Assembly (NCBI RefSeq): GCF_000981805.1
Contig: NZ_CP011132.1
Span: 5,022,001-5,086,000, forward strand
Source: Citrobacter amalonaticus Y19
GTDB taxonomy: Bacteria > Pseudomonadota > Gammaproteobacteria > Enterobacterales > Enterobacteriaceae
Direction of reading: 5' to 3'
DNA length: 64,000 bases
Of this stretch, positions 62,317 through 64,000 are shown piece by piece. Under the pieces are notes generated by a model. That model was not told the DNA's origin and made no database searches. It saw only the letters and a program-made list of their open reading frames with translations. The position numbers and the translations under genes are program-made. Position 1 is the first letter of the stretch, and every line of letters begins with the position of its first letter.

Positions 62317-62499
62317 TCCTCCTGTTCGTTTGGGTAACGATATCTCCAGCGGAGATGAAAATCAACAACATATACGCATAAGCGAATGTATTTGATAAAT
62401 GTCAAAACAATGACAAGTTCGTACACCCATACTACCTCTGTTTTCTTTTGTTATGTCTTTTTATTCATATTTATGTAAACAATAAATTGAAGGGTAACT
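62317..62499. promoter_or_regulatory. Divergent ars2/iron-sulfur gene intergenic region
   Basis: On the - strand a TTGACA -35 (62405-62400) is followed 17 bases later by a weak CTTATG -10; CATTCGCTTATGCGTATATG, close to the R773 ArsR operator, overlaps it. A promoter for the + gene at 62500 should also be here. Confidence 0.55.
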
Positions 62500-62628
62500 A
62501 TGAATACCGATGATGACGACTATCCAAAAGATTCCCAAAAACGGAAACTTATATCTACATTAGCCATTGTGACTGGAGCTGCGCTTGTTATAGCTCCTAT
62601 GACCTGCCCCCAGAGTTAGATACAACCT

Positions 62629-63462
62629 TCAGTTAGTAATGTCGGTTGGTTTTTCTTCATATTTCCCGTTTCGCCAGCCCGCTGCAAATTCAGCCGGCGT
62701 CAGGTAATTCAGTGATGAATGTGGTCGACACTCGTTATAATCCAGTCGCCAGTCATTAATGATCTTCCTGGCGTGAACAATATCGCTGAACCAGTGCTCA
62801 TTCAGGCATTCATCACGAAAGCGTCCGTTAAAACTCTCAATAAATCCGTTCTGCGTTGGCTTGCCGGGCTGGATAAGTCGCAGCTCCACACCATGCTCAA
62901 AAGCCCACTGATCGAGTGCGCGGCAGGTAAACTCCGGGCCCTGATCGGTTCTTATCGTAGCCGGATAGCCGCGAAACAGCGCAATGCTGTCCAGAATACG
63001 CGTGACCTGCACGCCTGAAATCCCGAAGGCAACAGTGACCGTCAGGCATTCCTTTGTGAAATCATCCACGCAGGTCAGGCACTTGATCCTGCGACCTGTG
63101 GCCAGTGCGTCCATGACGAAATCCATTGACCAGGTCAGATTGGGCGCCATCGGGCGGAGCAGCGGCAGACGTTCTGTTGCCAGCCCTTTACGACGTCGTC
63201 TGCGTTTTACACTCAGGCCATTAAGTTGATAGATGCGGTAAACCCGCTTGTGGTTAACGCAAAGACCTTCACGTCGCAGAAGCTGCCAGATACGCCGGTA
63301 ACCAAAACGGCGGCGTTCAAGTGCCAGCTCTGTGATGCGTAGAGACAGCTGCGCGTCAGCAGCCGGACGCTGAGCCGAATATCGGCAGGTTGACAGGGAC
63401 AGACCTGCCAGCCCGCAGGCACGACGTTGCGACAGACCCTTAGCCTCGCACATGACTTCCAC
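62629..63462 (-). CDS. IS3-family transposase OrfB
   Basis: 277 residues from the first GTG; the frame continues upstream to meet orfA, so it is probably made as an OrfAB fusion by -1 frameshifting at or near GCGAAAG. DDE integrase core: DFVMDALATGRRIKCLTCVD, RTDQGPEF, NGFIESFNGRFRDECL with the catalytic Glu. Full length and apparently intact. Confidence 0.92.
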   Translation of the reverse strand: MEVMCEAKGLSQRRACGLAGLSLSTCRYSAQRPAADAQLSLRITELALERRRFGYRRIWQLLRREGLCVNHKRVYRIYQLNGLSVKRRRRRKGLATERLPLLRPMAPNLTWSMDFVMDALATGRRIKCLTCVDDFTKECLTVTVAFGISGVQVTRILDSIALFRGYPATIRTDQGPEFTCRALDQWAFEHGVELRLIQPGKPTQNGFIESFNGRFRDECLNEHWFSDIVHARKIINDWRLDYNECRPHSSLNYLTPAEFAAGWRNGKYEEKPTDITN

Positions 63463-63485
63463 GGCTTCCCGCTTCTGGTCTGTCG

Positions 63486-63749
63486 TCAGTACTTTCGCCC
63501 AAGAGCCACCTGAAGCGCCTCCTTATCCAGCATGGCTTCAGCAAGCAGCTTCTTGAGTCTGGCGTTCTCTTCCTCAAGCGACTTCAGGCGCTTAACCTCA
63601 GGCACCTCCATACCGCCATACTTCTTACGCCATGTGTAAAAGGTGGCGTCGGAAATGGCGTGCTTACGGCAGAGCTCACGGGCAGAAACGCCGGCTTCGG
63701 CCTCGCGGAGAATACATATGATCTGTTCGTCGGAAAAACGCTTCTTCAT
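63486..63749 (-). CDS. IS3-family OrfA
   Basis: 87 residues, helix-turn-helix (CILREAEAGVSARELCRKHA) and leucine zipper (LKSLEEENARLKKLLAEAML). Begins 71 bases inside the right end of the IS. Partner of OrfB. Confidence 0.92.
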   Translation of the reverse strand: MKKRFSDEQIICILREAEAGVSARELCRKHAISDATFYTWRKKYGGMEVPEVKRLKSLEEENARLKKLLAEAMLDKEALQVALGRKY

Positions 63750-64000
63750 GGGGATGTCCTCATGTGGCTTATGAAGACATTACTAACATCACGGTGTATT
63801 AATCAACGGGGAGCAGGTCACCTACTCAGGCAGCCCCCAGACTTACTGAAAAAAAACAGCACTGGTGTATGGTCATAGATCTGCGTAAATGCGTGGGTTG
63901 TCAGGCATGTACTGTCAGTTGCAAAATCGAGAATCACGCACCGCCGGGGCAATTCAGAACCTGGGTCGCCGATATTGAAGTTGGTCAATATCCAAAAACC

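Larger units (their letters stand above)
62600..63820 (-). mobile_element. IS3-family (IS407 group) insertion sequence, ISEhe3-like
   Basis: 1221 bp with ends TGACCTGCCCCC (left) and TGACCTGCTCCC (right, inverted) and 4-bp direct repeats CCTA on both sides (62596-62599, 63821-63824), the target size of IS407 elements. Carries orfA and orfB on the - strand. Confidence 0.9.
62500..64000 (+). pseudogene. TtrB/ArrB-like iron-sulfur subunit, split by IS; 3' end outside window
   Basis: The two flanks join in frame when the IS and one 4-bp repeat are removed. N-terminus SQKRKLISTLAIVTGAALVI is a Tat-like signal with Lys-Arg instead of twin Arg, as in TtrB, then MVIDLRKCVGCQACTVSCKI with the first 4Fe-4S Cys set and ENHAPPGQFRTWV. 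It would be the electron-transfer subunit of a molybdopterin enzyme (tetrathionate, arsenate or similar). Disrupted here. Agggt ribosome site before ATG 62500. Confidence 0.75.

Noticed and set aside
1..64000. CRISPR arrays, rRNA, tRNA
   Set aside because: No regularly spaced repeats or RNA gene signatures were seen.

Overview
The window looks like part of a large conjugative plasmid of Enterobacterales (Klebsiella/Enterobacter/E. coli type). It combines a type IV secretion operon of the integrating-element (PFGI-1/TOL, G-type) class, a KfrA-type plasmid DNA-binding protein, and a heavy-metal resistance region whose genes read as the classical enterobacterial pco, sil, mer and ars determinants. 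No rRNA, tRNA, CRISPR array or replication origin was seen. Family names were recognised from protein sequence by eye; no database search was run.

Layout. (1) 1-15059, + strand: tail of the coupling protein TraD, then about eighteen conjugation genes in short overlapping runs, with breaks at 1.63-1.82 kb (intrinsic terminator) and 10.12-10.38 kb (strong hairpin). (2) 15.1-16.2 kb, - strand: a small unknown gene and kfrA. (3) 16.4-19.5 kb: an accessory cluster with a HEPN-type protein, a possible ADP-ribosyltransferase-like partner, a DUF3800 protein and, on the other strand, a membrane-anchored unknown. This is my main candidate for an undescribed system. (4) 19.8-20.1 kb: a ParD-like antitoxin with a broken parE. 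(5) 20.2-42.0 kb: the copper/silver island pcoABCDRSE, a pcoE-like gene, an M23 peptidase, DUF2933, silP, a DUF411 gene (silG), silCFBA, silRS, silE, and a DUF305 gene. (6) 42.4-43.3 kb: an AT-rich HNH nuclease gene. (7) 43.46-47.71 kb: a Tn21-type mercury module merRTPCADE-urf2' with only its left inverted repeat; its right edge abuts a 5'-truncated DUF4238-like gene. (8) 48.7-51.0 kb: small unknowns, a DUF3223-like gene and an M50-type membrane protease. (9) 51.2-62.3 kb: two convergent arsenic operons. The first (+) is arsR-arsH-sigma factor-arsD-arsA-acetyltransferase-MFS and has no arsB. The second (-) is a classical R773-like arsRDABC plus an LMW-phosphatase-fold arsenate reductase. (10) 62.5-64.0 kb: the start of a TtrB/ArrB-like iron-sulfur subunit gene split by an IS407-group IS3-family element with a 4-bp target duplication.

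How the genes work together. In the copper system, PcoA (Tat-exported multicopper oxidase), PcoB, PcoC and PcoD act in the periplasm and membranes under PcoRS. In the silver/copper system, SilCBA is the trans-envelope pump fed by SilF, SilP is a P-type ATPase, and SilE/PcoE-type proteins are periplasmic metal sponges, all under SilRS. Matching dyads (ATGACA-N4-TGTCAT type) lie upstream of silC/silR, silE and pcoE. Mer imports and reduces Hg(II). The ars operons combine arsenite extrusion, arsenate reduction, and probably detoxification of methylated or organic arsenicals through ArsH and the acetyltransferase. The metal genes are a mosaic: mer is visibly GC-rich, while the HNH gene and the DUF4238 remnant are AT-rich.
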